Positions 8,119 to 15,782 of a stretch of 64,000 nucleotides of DNA are shown one piece after another. The stretch spans positions 2,858,001 through 2,922,000 of the forward strand of contig NC_008700.1 of assembly GCF_000015245.1 (NCBI RefSeq), read 5' to 3'. Origin of the DNA: Shewanella amazonensis SB2B. Lineage in GTDB: Bacteria > Pseudomonadota > Gammaproteobacteria > Enterobacterales > Shewanellaceae. The number at the start of each line of letters is the position of its first letter. Position 1 is the first letter of the stretch. The notes below the pieces were generated by a model, which was given only the letters and a program-made list of their open reading frames with translations, was not told the origin of the DNA and searched no databases. The translations under genes were made by a program, and so were the position numbers.

Positions 8119-8610
8119 ATGTTGAACAAGAAGCAAAGTCTTACCCTGCTGGGGGCCGCAGCCCTCTCACTGTCTCTCTCTGGCTGCAGTGTTTTCGATT
8201 GGCTGGTGTACAAGCCTGATATTCCTCAGGGTAACTACATGGAGCCACAGCAGGTTGAAAAGCTCAGAATCGAGATGACCAAGGAGCAGGCCGAATATGT
8301 GCTGGGCCGTCCTGTGCTCAGAGACAGCTTCGCTGACGATACCTGGTACTACGTGTACCATTTCAAAAGCGGTCGTGACGCCAGTGTCATTCACAAGGAA
8401 TTAGTGCTGTATTTTGAAAATAATCAACTAGTTAAAGTAACAGGTGATTATGAACTCTCCAGCGAGTTCAATACCCCACTGGAACAGAGTAAGCTGCCAA
8501 GTGTGAATGCAGCCGAAGTCGTGCCTCAGGTGCCTGAACAACGCGGTGATGACAAGCCGTTGGTGGAAGAAGGCAAGGAAAACGATCCCAAGGCCATTCG
8601 CAAGTTCTGA
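8119..8610 (+). CDS. bamE: outer-membrane assembly lipoprotein BamE (SmpA/OmlA)
   Basis: Small lipoprotein of the BAM complex, which inserts beta-barrels into the outer membrane. The 163-aa precursor has a signal peptide with lipobox LSGC, acylated Cys23. The mature part shows the BamE core: IPQGNYMEPQQVEKLR, MTKEQAEYVLGRPVLRD, DTWYYVYHF and LVLYFENNQLVKV. Residues 125-163 are an acidic/basic low-complexity tail beyond the usual E. coli length (113 aa). AAGGAA lies upstream of the ATG. It converges on rnfH across a bidirectional terminator. Confidence 0.96.
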   Translation: MLNKKQSLTLLGAAALSLSLSGCSVFDWLVYKPDIPQGNYMEPQQVEKLRIEMTKEQAEYVLGRPVLRDSFADDTWYYVYHFKSGRDASVIHKELVLYFENNQLVKVTGDYELSSEFNTPLEQSKLPSVNAAEVVPQVPEQRGDDKPLVEEGKENDPKAIRKF

Positions 8611-8624
8611 TACGAAGATTAGCC

Positions 8625-8659
8625 CAATAAAAAAGCGCCACGCGGCGCTTTTTTATTGG
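8625..8659. terminator. bidirectional terminator between bamE and rnfH
   Basis: AAAAAAGCGCC-acgc-GGCGCTTTTTT hairpin flanked by CCAATA/TATTGG. It has A and T runs on both sides, so it can serve both convergent transcripts. Confidence 0.9.
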
Positions 8660-8726
8660 CTGTTGCTCAGTAGTGAGCCGGCCATGGTATTTGAATCCGT
8701 TTTGTCCATATATCGGATTCAACACT

Positions 8727-9065
8727 TCAGGATTGGATTTTGCCACCTGTTACCTTGCTTGCACGCCCCTCGTCCTTGGCTTTTTCCGCCCGCTGGCGTC
8801 TGACGTCTTTAGGGTCGGCAATCAAGGGGCGATAGATCTCAACCCGGTTTCCCGGTTGCAATTGGTCGTCATGCTTTACCAAGCGGCTAAAACTGCCAAG
8901 TTTCACTGAGTCGAGCTCAATCTCCGGGAAAAAGCTGCAGATATTACTTTGACGAACAGCCTCAATAAAGGTGGTGCCCGGTGACACCATCACATGAATC
9001 ACTTTTTGCTTGTGGGGTAAGGCATACACCACATCTACCCCGAATTTTTCGATATCACTGGCCAT
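8727..9065 (-). CDS. rnfH: RnfH family protein
   Basis: Small ubiquitin-like-fold protein of unsettled function, named for its association with some rnf clusters. The 112-aa product has the RnfH pattern: VDVVYALPHKQKVIHVMV, VSPGTTFIEAVRQS, LDSVKLGSFSRLVK and LQPGNRVEIYRPLIADPKDVRRQRAEKAK. The C-terminal ~25 residues are charged. Its start overlaps the 3' end of ratA by 11 bp, indicating translational coupling. The ratA-rnfH pair divergent from smpB is a common gammaproteobacterial arrangement. Confidence 0.93.
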   Translation of the reverse strand: MASDIEKFGVDVVYALPHKQKVIHVMVSPGTTFIEAVRQSNICSFFPEIELDSVKLGSFSRLVKHDDQLQPGNRVEIYRPLIADPKDVRRQRAEKAKDEGRASKVTGGKIQS

Positions 9066-9489
9066 ATATTACCTTGGCCCTGTTGGTAAAGGCCGTCACC
9101 ATAGAAGATGCCAATTCTTTGAATACCTTGCCAAATGCAAAATCCGCAAGGCCACTGGAAAATTCAAAATCCAGCTCAAAATCCACCTTGCATGCATCTT
9201 CGGCAAGCTCGGTGAACCGCCACTCGCCAATCAGATGCCGAAACGGGCCGTTCTCCAGCTTCAGGGATATTTGCCTGGCCGGGATCACCTGGTTTCGGGT
9301 GGTAAAGGTTTTGGCGATGCCTGCCTTGGCCACATCCACAGAGGCCACCATGGTTTGTCCGTCAAATGAAATTACCTTGCCGCCAACGCAGCCGGGTAAA
9401 AACTCCTTGTAAGACTCAACATCATTAACCAGATCGTACATCTGCCGGGCACTGAATCTGACCAGTGCGCTTCGGGTAACCTTAGGCAT
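9055..9489 (-). CDS. ratA: RatA family protein (START-like, coenzyme Q-binding COQ10-type)
   Basis: 144-aa single-domain START/polyketide-cyclase fold protein. E. coli RatA was reported to block 70S ribosome association, while the wider COQ10 family binds ubiquinone, so the physiological role here is open. Characteristic phrases: VRFSARQMYDLVNDVESYKEFLPGC, VDVAKAGIAKTFTTRN, LENGPFRHLIGEW and VDFELDFEFSS. The ATG at 9487-9489 (MPKV) is chosen because it matches the family N-terminus; upstream in-frame sequence adds 23 residues without conservation, and no start in this region has a strong SD. Overlaps rnfH by 11 bp. Confidence 0.92.
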   Translation of the reverse strand: MPKVTRSALVRFSARQMYDLVNDVESYKEFLPGCVGGKVISFDGQTMVASVDVAKAGIAKTFTTRNQVIPARQISLKLENGPFRHLIGEWRFTELAEDACKVDFELDFEFSSGLADFAFGKVFKELASSMVTAFTNRAKVIYGQ

Positions 9490-9654
9490 TCGCGTGTATT
9501 CAAACTCTTGAAATTGGATAGCCGCCGATTGTAACACGGCTTGCCTAAAACGCTGCAACCGCTAAAACGACTAAAAACTCACCAATAAAAACATTCGCTT
9601 GGCAAAACATGTAAATATTCGCAGGTGGTCAATTCCAAATTACACACCCCACGC

Positions 9655-9660
9655 TATAAT
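9655..9660 (+). promoter_or_regulatory. -10 element close to smpB
   Basis: Perfect TATAAT whose last base is 10 nt before the smpB ATG. The -35 region (TTCCAA, 9633-9638) is poor. If used, the transcript would start only a few bases before the start codon. Confidence 0.45.
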
Positions 9661-9669
9661 AGCCCGCCT

Positions 9670-10152
9670 ATGGTAAAGAAAAACTCCAAAAAGGCCGCCC
9701 AGCCGGCCACGATCGCCCGCAATAAGCGCGCGACCTTCGAATACAAATTCGATGAAAAATTCGAGGCAGGCCTATCCCTGATGGGATGGGAAGTGAAGTC
9801 TATCCGCGCCGGAAAAATCAACATCTCTGAAAGCTACGTGATGCTGAAAAACGGTGAAGCCTTCCTGCACCACTGCCATATCACCCCACTGCACGCCGCC
9901 TCCACTCACGTGGTGTGTGACCCTACCCGCCCACGCAAGCTGCTGCTTAACCGCCGCGAGCTCGACCGCTTGGCAGGTCTCGTTGAGCGCCAGGGCTATG
10001 CCATCGTGCCTATCTCCATGTACTGGCGCAAAGGTGCCTGGGTTAAGGTCGAGATTGGTCTGGGTAAAGGTAAAAAAGCCCACGACAAACGCGATGACAT
10101 CAAGCAGCGTGACTGGGACATTGAAAAAGCCCGGGTGATGAAGAACAAATAA
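9670..10152 (+). CDS. smpB: SsrA-binding protein SmpB
   Basis: Binds the tRNA-like part of tmRNA and delivers it to stalled ribosomes for trans-translation. The 160-aa product has the family signatures RNKRATFEYKFDEKFEAGLSL, GWEVKSIRAGKINISESYV, FLHHCHITPL and YAIVPISMYWRKGAWVKVEIGL. The basic C-terminal tail is KKAHDKRDDIKQRDWDIEKARVMKNK. The start is the ATG at 9670 (MVKKNSKKAA), the usual N-terminus. There is no SD site before it, and a -10 hexamer sits just upstream. The tmRNA gene begins about 100 bp downstream, so both partners of the rescue system are adjacent. Confidence 0.98.
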   Translation: MVKKNSKKAAQPATIARNKRATFEYKFDEKFEAGLSLMGWEVKSIRAGKINISESYVMLKNGEAFLHHCHITPLHAASTHVVCDPTRPRKLLLNRRELDRLAGLVERQGYAIVPISMYWRKGAWVKVEIGLGKGKKAHDKRDDIKQRDWDIEKARVMKNK

Positions 10153-10153
10153 A

Positions 10154-10182
10154 CTGTCTGTTTTCGAGCGGAAAACAGACAG
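10154..10182 (+). terminator. hairpin after smpB
   Basis: CTGTCTGTTTTC-gagc-GGAAAACAGACAG is a long near-perfect stem 2 bp past the smpB stop. It has no strong T tract after it, so it may be a weak terminator or an mRNA-end stabilising hairpin. Confidence 0.55.
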
Positions 10183-10207
10183 TTGGTTGTCACTGCCAAA
10201 TAATGCC

Positions 10208-10237
10208 TTGGAATTCGGGGCAGCATGGGAGTACAAT
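10208..10237 (+). promoter_or_regulatory. sigma-70 type promoter of ssrA
   Basis: -35 TTGGAA (10208-10213), 18-bp spacer, -10 TACAAT (10232-10237). The mature tmRNA 5' end (GGGGGC at 10249) lies 12 nt downstream. Confidence 0.7.
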
Positions 10238-10248
10238 CAAACCATCTT

Positions 10249-10604
10249 GGGGGCGATTCTGGATTCGACGGGATTCGCGAAACTCCGGGAGCATGCCGAG
10301 GGGCGGTTGGCCTCGTAAAAAGCCGCAAAGTTATAGTTGCAAACGACGATAACTACGCTCTGGCTGCTTAATTAGCGCCAGCCATCTACCACAGGTCTCG
10401 CACATGGGCAGTGGATTTGATGGTCACCTTACATCGTGCTAGCGAGGGAACCTTGTCTGGGGGTGAACCGCGAAACAGTTCCAGGCTCACCGTTAGAAAT
10501 CCTGTCTTTCGGAGTTCGAGCGGTTAAATAAAAGAGAGACTAAGCATGTAGCGCCTTGAGCGTAGGTTTTTCGGACGCGGGTTCAAGTCCCGCCGCCTCC
10601 ACCA
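10249..10604 (+). ncRNA. ssrA: tmRNA (SsrA), one-piece
   Basis: Frees stalled ribosomes and tags the nascent chain for proteolysis. The 5' end GGGGGCGATTCTGGATTCGA pairs with the 3' end in the usual tRNA-like acceptor. The 3' part has the T-arm GGTTCAAGTCC and the encoded CCA end (10602-10604). The tag frame starts with the resume codon GCA at 10339 and reads ANDDNYALAA, stop TAA at 10369-10371. The length of 356 nt is normal for a one-piece tmRNA. It has its own promoter and terminator, and smpB lies directly upstream. Confidence 0.98.
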
Positions 10605-10612
10605 AACCTAAA

Positions 10613-10645
10613 ATAAAAAAGACGTCTTCGGACGTCTTTTTTATT
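10613..10645 (+). terminator. ssrA terminator
   Basis: GACGTC-ttcg-GACGTC hairpin (10621-10636) with a stable TTCG loop, preceded by A6 and followed by T6. Confidence 0.92.
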
Positions 10646-10657
10646 GGTGTTTTTCGC

Positions 10658-10689
10658 AAAAGGGTCATCCGCAAAGATGGCCCTTTTTC
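10658..10689 (+). terminator. second hairpin terminator downstream of ssrA
   Basis: AAAAGGG(t)CATC / GATG(g)CCCTTTTT stem with a short loop, ending in a T run. It forms a tandem terminator with the previous one. Confidence 0.65.
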
Positions 10690-10768
10690 TTTGTTTGCTC
10701 CCCCTGTGTCGTGGTGCTTCACTGTCAGTTTTAGCACCGGGAATCCCGATACTCACGGCGTTCCCACG

Positions 10769-11650
10769 TCATAGCGCCAATTTGGGCTGAATGAAATCGA
10801 TGAAAACCGAGATACGTTTGGCCACCGAGGATGACTTGTAAAATACCGCATTCACTTGCTCTCTTGCGGTATTCATCATCGTTTCAGTTTCCAGCAACAC
10901 CATCAACCGCCCTTCTTCAATATCCTTATTGACCATAAAACCCGACAAACAGGCTATCCCGTTGCCCGACAGTGCCAACTGCCTCACCGTTTCGCCATTA
11001 CTCGAGGTAAGCGCCGGCTCCAAGCCCACAAAACCTTTCAAAGGCCACTCATTTAATGACCGTGGCGCAGAAAACCCTATGGTGTCGTGGTGTTCAAGAT
11101 CGGCAGTCTTGCGTGGGATCCCCCGCTGTGCCAGATACTCCGGGGCGGCAACAATATAAAGACGACTTCGTCCCAAAGGCCTGGCGTGAAGAGTGGAGTC
11201 GCTCATGGGGCCTATGCGGATGGCCACATCGGTTCGCTTCTCCAACAAGTCGACAAAACCTTCGTTGGAGGTCAGTTCAATCCGGATATCCGGGTACATC
11301 TGGTTGAACGGTTTAATTAAGGGCACCAGTTGGTGAAATACAAAGGGGCTGGCGGCATCCACCCTGAGACGGCCCGCCGGGACTTCACCCCGGGTGATAA
11401 TATCTTCTTCGGCGCGCTGAATTTGCAGTAGCCCGCCCCTCACAGACTCCACAAACTGCCTGCCTTCATCAGTCAGCTCTATTCGCCTGGTTGTACGATT
11501 AAGAATGGAAACTCCCAGTTGGTTCTCCACCTTACTCACGGCTCTGGACACCCTGGCAACCTGGATATCGAGCAGTTCGGCCGCTGCGGAAAAGCCACCA
11601 CAATCAACAACCGTCAGCAAAATTTCCAAATCATCCGATCGCGTACGCAT
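10769..11650 (-). CDS. LysR-family transcriptional regulator
   Basis: 293-aa LysR regulator. N-terminal winged helix-turn-helix at about 5-63 (ILLTVVDCGGFSAAAELLDIQ, RVSRAVSKVENQLGVSILNRTTR), then a periplasmic-binding-like effector domain (GRLRVDAASPFVFHQLVPLIKPF). The ATG at 11648-11650 has AGAGG 5 nt upstream; a GTG two codons earlier is an alternative. It is divergent from an MFS exporter gene, a standard arrangement in which the LysR protein controls the exporter. No T-N11-A palindrome is beyond doubt in the 166-bp gap. Confidence 0.93.
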   Translation of the reverse strand: MRTRSDDLEILLTVVDCGGFSAAAELLDIQVARVSRAVSKVENQLGVSILNRTTRRIELTDEGRQFVESVRGGLLQIQRAEEDIITRGEVPAGRLRVDAASPFVFHQLVPLIKPFNQMYPDIRIELTSNEGFVDLLEKRTDVAIRIGPMSDSTLHARPLGRSRLYIVAAPEYLAQRGIPRKTADLEHHDTIGFSAPRSLNEWPLKGFVGLEPALTSSNGETVRQLALSGNGIACLSGFMVNKDIEEGRLMVLLETETMMNTAREQVNAVFYKSSSVAKRISVFIDFIQPKLAL

Positions 11651-11816
11651 CCTCACCTCTCATCCACAGCTCAAGCAATTATTGCAAATATAACAAATAT
11701 AATTTGCCATAATCCGCATTTTTCACAACTAAAGTCCAACGCATAATCCCGCCATCCAAACAGAACATGCACCCGTCTGGTTTGAGCCGGGTGCATGTTT
11801 TACCCAACCACCCAAA

Positions 11817-13022
11817 GTGAGTATCACTATGCCCTTAGCTCTATTTGCATTGGCACTCAGTGCCTTTGCCATCGGCACCACTGAATTTGTTATCGTTGGG
11901 CTTATCCCAACCATGGCCGCCGACCTCAATATTTCATTACCATCGGCCGGACTTCTGGTCAGCCTCTACGCTCTTGGCGTGGCTGTCGGTGCGCCGGTGC
12001 TTACCGCACTCACCGGCAGCTGGAATCGCAAGCGCGTCCTGCTTGCGGTTATGGCGCTGTTTGTTCTGGGCAATCTGCTGGCGTGGCAAGCCCCGGGCTA
12101 TGCCACTCTGGTGGTTGCCCGCGTGCTCACTGGCCTGGCCCACGGGGTGTTTTTCTCCATTGGTTCTACCATTGCTACTGGCCTCGTTGCCAAAGAGAAA
12201 GCCGCCAGTGCCATCGCCATTATGTTCACCGGTTTAACGGTTGCCCTGGTCACGGGTGTTCCTCTTGGTACCTACATAGGGCAATCCTTTGGCTGGCAGG
12301 CCACCTTCTTAATCGTGGCGATGCTCGGATTACTTGCCCTGATTGGCAGCGCTTTTTTGGTACCAGGCAATCTTAAGCAGCCACCTGCCACCAAGCTCTC
12401 GGCGCAGCTTAAGGTATTGACTCAACCCCGCCTGCTGCTGGTGTACGGGATTACTGCGCTGGGATATGGCGGCACCTTTACCGCTTTTACTTTCCTTGCT
12501 CCCATCTTGCAGACCGAAGCTGGATTCAGCGCCGGTGCCATAGGTCTCATCATGCTGGTGTATGGTGTGTCCGTGGCGGTCGGCAACATCTGGGGCGGTA
12601 AAATGGCCGATAAGATGGGGCCGATAAAAGCCCTGACTGTAATTTTTTCAGGTTTGGCTGCCATCTTGCTGGTGTTTAACTTTACCGCTTATGACCCGGT
12701 ACTGGCGGTGGCTACCATTCTGGTGTGGGGTGCCTTTGCCTTTGGCAATGTGCCCGGCTTGCAGGTTTACGTGGTGACACTGGCTGAAAAGTATGCCCCG
12801 GATGCCGTTGATGTAGCCTCTGGACTCAACATTGCAGCCTTTAACGTTGGTATTGCATTGGGTTCATGGGGCGGCGGCGAAATTGTGGCGCGCTCAGGTC
12901 TGATGCACACGCCATGGGTTGGTGCTGCGGTAGTACTGCTGGCGCTTGGACTAACCCGCTTGAGTGGCAAACTCGATAGTCGAGACGAGTCCCCCAAACA
13001 CCACTGCACACAGGTAGCATGA
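11817..13022 (+). CDS. MFS efflux transporter, DHA1 (AraJ/YdhP-like)
   Basis: Twelve-helix proton-coupled exporter of the inner membrane; substrate unknown. The 401-aa sequence begins ALFALALSAFAIGTTEFVIVGL, the hallmark of the YdhP/AraJ/SotB group. The motif-A-like loop between helices 2 and 3 is LTGSWNRKRVLL. Further matches are ARVLTGLAHGVFF and TGVPLGTYIGQSFGWQATF. Reading starts at GTG 11817 or ATG 11829; neither has a clear SD, and the ATG may be the true start. The divergent LysR gene is the probable regulator. The C-terminal ~20 residues are polar and cytoplasmic. Confidence 0.92.
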   Translation: MSITMPLALFALALSAFAIGTTEFVIVGLIPTMAADLNISLPSAGLLVSLYALGVAVGAPVLTALTGSWNRKRVLLAVMALFVLGNLLAWQAPGYATLVVARVLTGLAHGVFFSIGSTIATGLVAKEKAASAIAIMFTGLTVALVTGVPLGTYIGQSFGWQATFLIVAMLGLLALIGSAFLVPGNLKQPPATKLSAQLKVLTQPRLLLVYGITALGYGGTFTAFTFLAPILQTEAGFSAGAIGLIMLVYGVSVAVGNIWGGKMADKMGPIKALTVIFSGLAAILLVFNFTAYDPVLAVATILVWGAFAFGNVPGLQVYVVTLAEKYAPDAVDVASGLNIAAFNVGIALGSWGGGEIVARSGLMHTPWVGAAVVLLALGLTRLSGKLDSRDESPKHHCTQVA

Positions 13023-13058
13023 TATGAACAAAGCCGCAGTCACAGACTGAACAAATAG

Positions 13059-13081
13059 AAAGGGAGCTATGCTCCCTTTTT
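13059..13081 (+). terminator. terminator between the MFS gene and iadA
   Basis: AAAGGGAGC-tat-GCTCCCTTT hairpin with flanking A and T runs, so it probably acts on both convergent transcripts. Confidence 0.85.
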
Positions 13082-13105
13082 ACATTGGGGCAGTAACCCC
13101 TTTGC

Positions 13106-14278
13106 TCAGACTATCTCAAAGGTTCCCCGAACCAGTGGCAGGCCATTGGCAACCATGGCTTTGCCAAGGCACCACACAAATTCAGGCTCGAACTGGTCAT
13201 TCAGCAGCACCAAATCGGCGTCTTTCCCCTCAGCGATGGCCCCTTTGGTATCAAGCCCCAATATTCGGGCTGCGTTGGAGGAGGTCATGGCAAGGGCATC
13301 GGCCACGGCAATACCTTCGCTGATAAGGTCACGAAATGCCTTTGCCAGACTGCCGACCCGACCCACTTCGAGGCCGGTTAAGCGACCATCGGCATCGAAT
13401 ACCGGCAAACTGGCATTGCCATCGGAGCTTAAGGTAATTTGTGATACCGCCACGCCAGCCGCCAGGGCATGCTTTACCGCATCTATCGCACTGATTTCGT
13501 CACTGTTTAAGGTGGCGCTGTTTTCAGAGGCCGTGAAATCAATCACGCCACCGGCCAGGGCAAAGGCAACGCCCTGCTCGAGCAATGCACGGGAACGATT
13601 AATGTGGGTAGGATAGAATTGCGACAGCGGAATATCGGTGGTGCCGGCAACCTCAGACAGGATATCCAGCCCGCCTTTACCATCCCCCACATGTACAAAC
13701 ACTATGCCGCCCTTTCCGCTTAACATGCCTCCCACCCGTGCCTGGCTGGCAACGCGGGCCAGTTCAGCGGCAGAAAGCTGCGAGCCACGATGATCGGCAA
13801 TGGCGATTTCACCTACGCCAATTACCTTGTCAATCAGCATCATGTCCCGGGTAATGTCCCCTGTGAGGGTTTTGACCGGATACTCGTAAGAGCCGGTGTA
13901 GATATAGGTGGTTAAGCCTTCATTCGCCAAACCGCGCGCCTTGGCAAGCAAGTCTTCCAGGCTGCGACTGACGGCATCTGTCCCCAGTGCCCCCACCAGG
14001 GTTGTGACTCCTGCCAGTGTGGCCTCAGTCAATTGCATCTCAGGGGTGCGGGTATGAAAGCCGCCTTCTCCGCCGCCGCCACTGATGTGTACCAACGGAT
14101 CAACGAGCCCAGGTACCAGTGCACTGCCTTTGGCATCGACTTCATGGCATGGCAAGGAACCGACATGCAGCGAGCCCGGCTCTGCGATGGTGATAACGCC
14201 ACCAGTGCCAAAAAGCACATCCTGTAAACCAACCGCTGAAGGCGTAAAAAGGTTGGCATTTCTGATCAAAGTTAACAT
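13106..14278 (-). CDS. iadA: isoaspartyl (beta-aspartyl) dipeptidase
   Basis: Cytoplasmic amidohydrolase cleaving beta-Asp-X dipeptides; in this locus the likely substrate is beta-Asp-Arg from cyanophycin. At 390 aa it has the family length. The fold and most sites match E. coli IadA: GGGGEGGFHTRTPE, His196 (FVHVGDG), His225 (YPTHINRSR), Asp286 (TLSSDGNAS) and ADHRGSQ. Two metal positions differ. The HxH motif reads L62-V-H64 (usually HVH). Where E. coli has the carboxylated Lys162 there is Glu157 (VIGVGEIAIADHR). Activity is therefore likely but not certain. The ATG overlaps the permease stop by one base (TGATG), so expression is coupled. Last gene of the receptor-permease-peptidase operon. 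Confidence 0.9.
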   Translation of the reverse strand: MLTLIRNANLFTPSAVGLQDVLFGTGGVITIAEPGSLHVGSLPCHEVDAKGSALVPGLVDPLVHISGGGGEGGFHTRTPEMQLTEATLAGVTTLVGALGTDAVSRSLEDLLAKARGLANEGLTTYIYTGSYEYPVKTLTGDITRDMMLIDKVIGVGEIAIADHRGSQLSAAELARVASQARVGGMLSGKGGIVFVHVGDGKGGLDILSEVAGTTDIPLSQFYPTHINRSRALLEQGVAFALAGGVIDFTASENSATLNSDEISAIDAVKHALAAGVAVSQITLSSDGNASLPVFDADGRLTGLEVGRVGSLAKAFRDLISEGIAVADALAMTSSNAARILGLDTKGAIAEGKDADLVLLNDQFEPEFVWCLGKAMVANGLPLVRGTFEIV

Positions 14279-15732
14279 CAGCTATATCCTGTATAAACGG
14301 CAATACCCACAGCAGCACTGGCCAGAGTCATCAGCAGCACCTGTAATCGCCAAATCAATTTAAGCCACTGTCCAAAGGAGATTTTGACTACACCCAAACA
14401 GCCCATCAGAGAGGCTGAGGTTGGAATAATCAGGTTGGTCAGTCCGTCACCCAACTGAAAACACAGCACAGCCAGCTGTCTGCTGAGCCCGGCAAGCTCC
14501 GCCAGCGGTGACATCAATGGCATGGTCAGCGCAGCCTGGCCGGAACCAGACGACACAAACACATTAAATACCGACTGAAACACCAGCATCATTTGTGCCG
14601 AGAGCCAGTCAGGCAAGTGTCCGATACTGCCACCCGCTGAGTACAGCAAGGTATTGAGCACCGAAGGCGCCGACGGATTGTCACCGCCAAGCAGAATAAC
14701 CAGCCCCTTGGCAAAGCCCACTATCAGCGCCGCAGGCAACAGCTCGGCGGCGCCGCGCTGAAAGGCGCCGGAGACCTGATTCAAAGTCATGGTGCCACTG
14801 AGCCACAGCAGCAAGCCAATCGCCATCGCCATGGCAAAGAACTGGCTGGCAATCTGGGCAATATAGTACCCCCCTGCCACCACTCCCCAAATCACCCAAA
14901 CCAATGTCAGCAGTAAAATCAGCAAAATGGCGACATTGACCTTGCTAAGGCTCGTCTGCTTTGGTTTTGGCTCTGCCATCAGGGACTGAGTAACACTTGC
15001 ATCCGCTGTCGGAGCCGCTGCCAGAGCCAAAGTCTGGCGGCGCGTGTGTTTGGCAAAACGCAGCGTATACACCAGGGCGCAGAGGGTAAAAATCCCCCAG
15101 CACAGGGCCCGAAGCCACGCCCCCGACATCAATGGCAAGCCAGCTATTCCCTGGGCAATGGCCACACTGAAGGGATTCATCCAGGAGGTGGCAAAGCCGA
15201 CCTGGGTGGCCACGTAGGTTACCAGCACCACCACGGCAGGATGATACCCCAGGGCACTGAAAAGCGGCATCAGCAGCAGGCAAAAGGCAATCGCCTCCTC
15301 GCTCATGCCGTACACGGCGCCGCTCAGCGAAAACACCACAAACAGCACCGGCAGCAACAGGGCTTCTCGCTCTTTAAGGCGCGCTATCAGCAGCATCAGC
15401 GCCTGATGCACCGCGCCACTTGCCAGCAGCACACCAAAAGCGCCGCCCACAATCAGAATAAAGGCCACCACACCAACGGCAGAGCTGTCGCGCCCGCCGG
15501 AGGTGAGCCCATCAAATGCTGAATTGAGCAGCCCAGGGGTTCCGTTTGCACTGAAAAGCGCGCTGCCAAGCCCCTCGTTTGCCTGAAGGCTGAAATTTTC
15601 AAGCCGGATCCCCTGCTCGGTCACCCACATAAACTGGCCTGCCGGCACGATAAAGGTCAGGCCCCATGCCAGCAGCATCATCAACATCAGGATGATGAAG
15701 GCATCCGGCATTTCCCGTTTGGATAAAGACAT
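14278..15732 (-). CDS. YfcC-type inner-membrane permease (DcuC/ArgD-antiporter-like superfamily)
   Basis: 484-aa hydrophobic protein with about 12 membrane segments. It matches the YfcC/p-aminobenzoyl-glutamate/short-chain transporter superfamily: EMPDAFIILMLMMLLAWGLTFIVPAGQF, LIVGGAFGVLLASGAVHQAL, VYGMSEEAIAFCLLLMPLF, VATQVGFATSWMNPFSVAIAQGIAGLPL and SGSGQAALTMPLMSPLAELAGLSRQ. YfcC proteins are often adjacent to peptidases and are proposed to take up amino acids or dipeptides. Here, between a TonB receptor and IadA, uptake of beta-aspartyl dipeptide is the natural inference. The ATG at 15730-15732 (MSLSKREMPD) follows AGGA and starts the conserved part; 50-bp gap to the receptor stop. Confidence 0.88.
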   Translation of the reverse strand: MSLSKREMPDAFIILMLMMLLAWGLTFIVPAGQFMWVTEQGIRLENFSLQANEGLGSALFSANGTPGLLNSAFDGLTSGGRDSSAVGVVAFILIVGGAFGVLLASGAVHQALMLLIARLKEREALLLPVLFVVFSLSGAVYGMSEEAIAFCLLLMPLFSALGYHPAVVVLVTYVATQVGFATSWMNPFSVAIAQGIAGLPLMSGAWLRALCWGIFTLCALVYTLRFAKHTRRQTLALAAAPTADASVTQSLMAEPKPKQTSLSKVNVAILLILLLTLVWVIWGVVAGGYYIAQIASQFFAMAMAIGLLLWLSGTMTLNQVSGAFQRGAAELLPAALIVGFAKGLVILLGGDNPSAPSVLNTLLYSAGGSIGHLPDWLSAQMMLVFQSVFNVFVSSGSGQAALTMPLMSPLAELAGLSRQLAVLCFQLGDGLTNLIIPTSASLMGCLGVVKISFGQWLKLIWRLQVLLMTLASAAVGIAVYTGYS

Positions 15733-15782
15733 AGGTCCTCCCACAATGAAAAATGGCCGGGCAAGCCCGGCCAGGGAGAACA

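Noticed and set aside
10604..10768. Possible integration site at the ssrA 3' end
   Set aside because: tmRNA 3' ends often host islands, but I see no duplicated end sequence and no integrase; ordinary terminators and a LysR gene follow.
10540..10774. Short frames overlapping the 3' end of the tmRNA gene
   Set aside because: They lie within the tRNA-like part of ssrA and its terminators.
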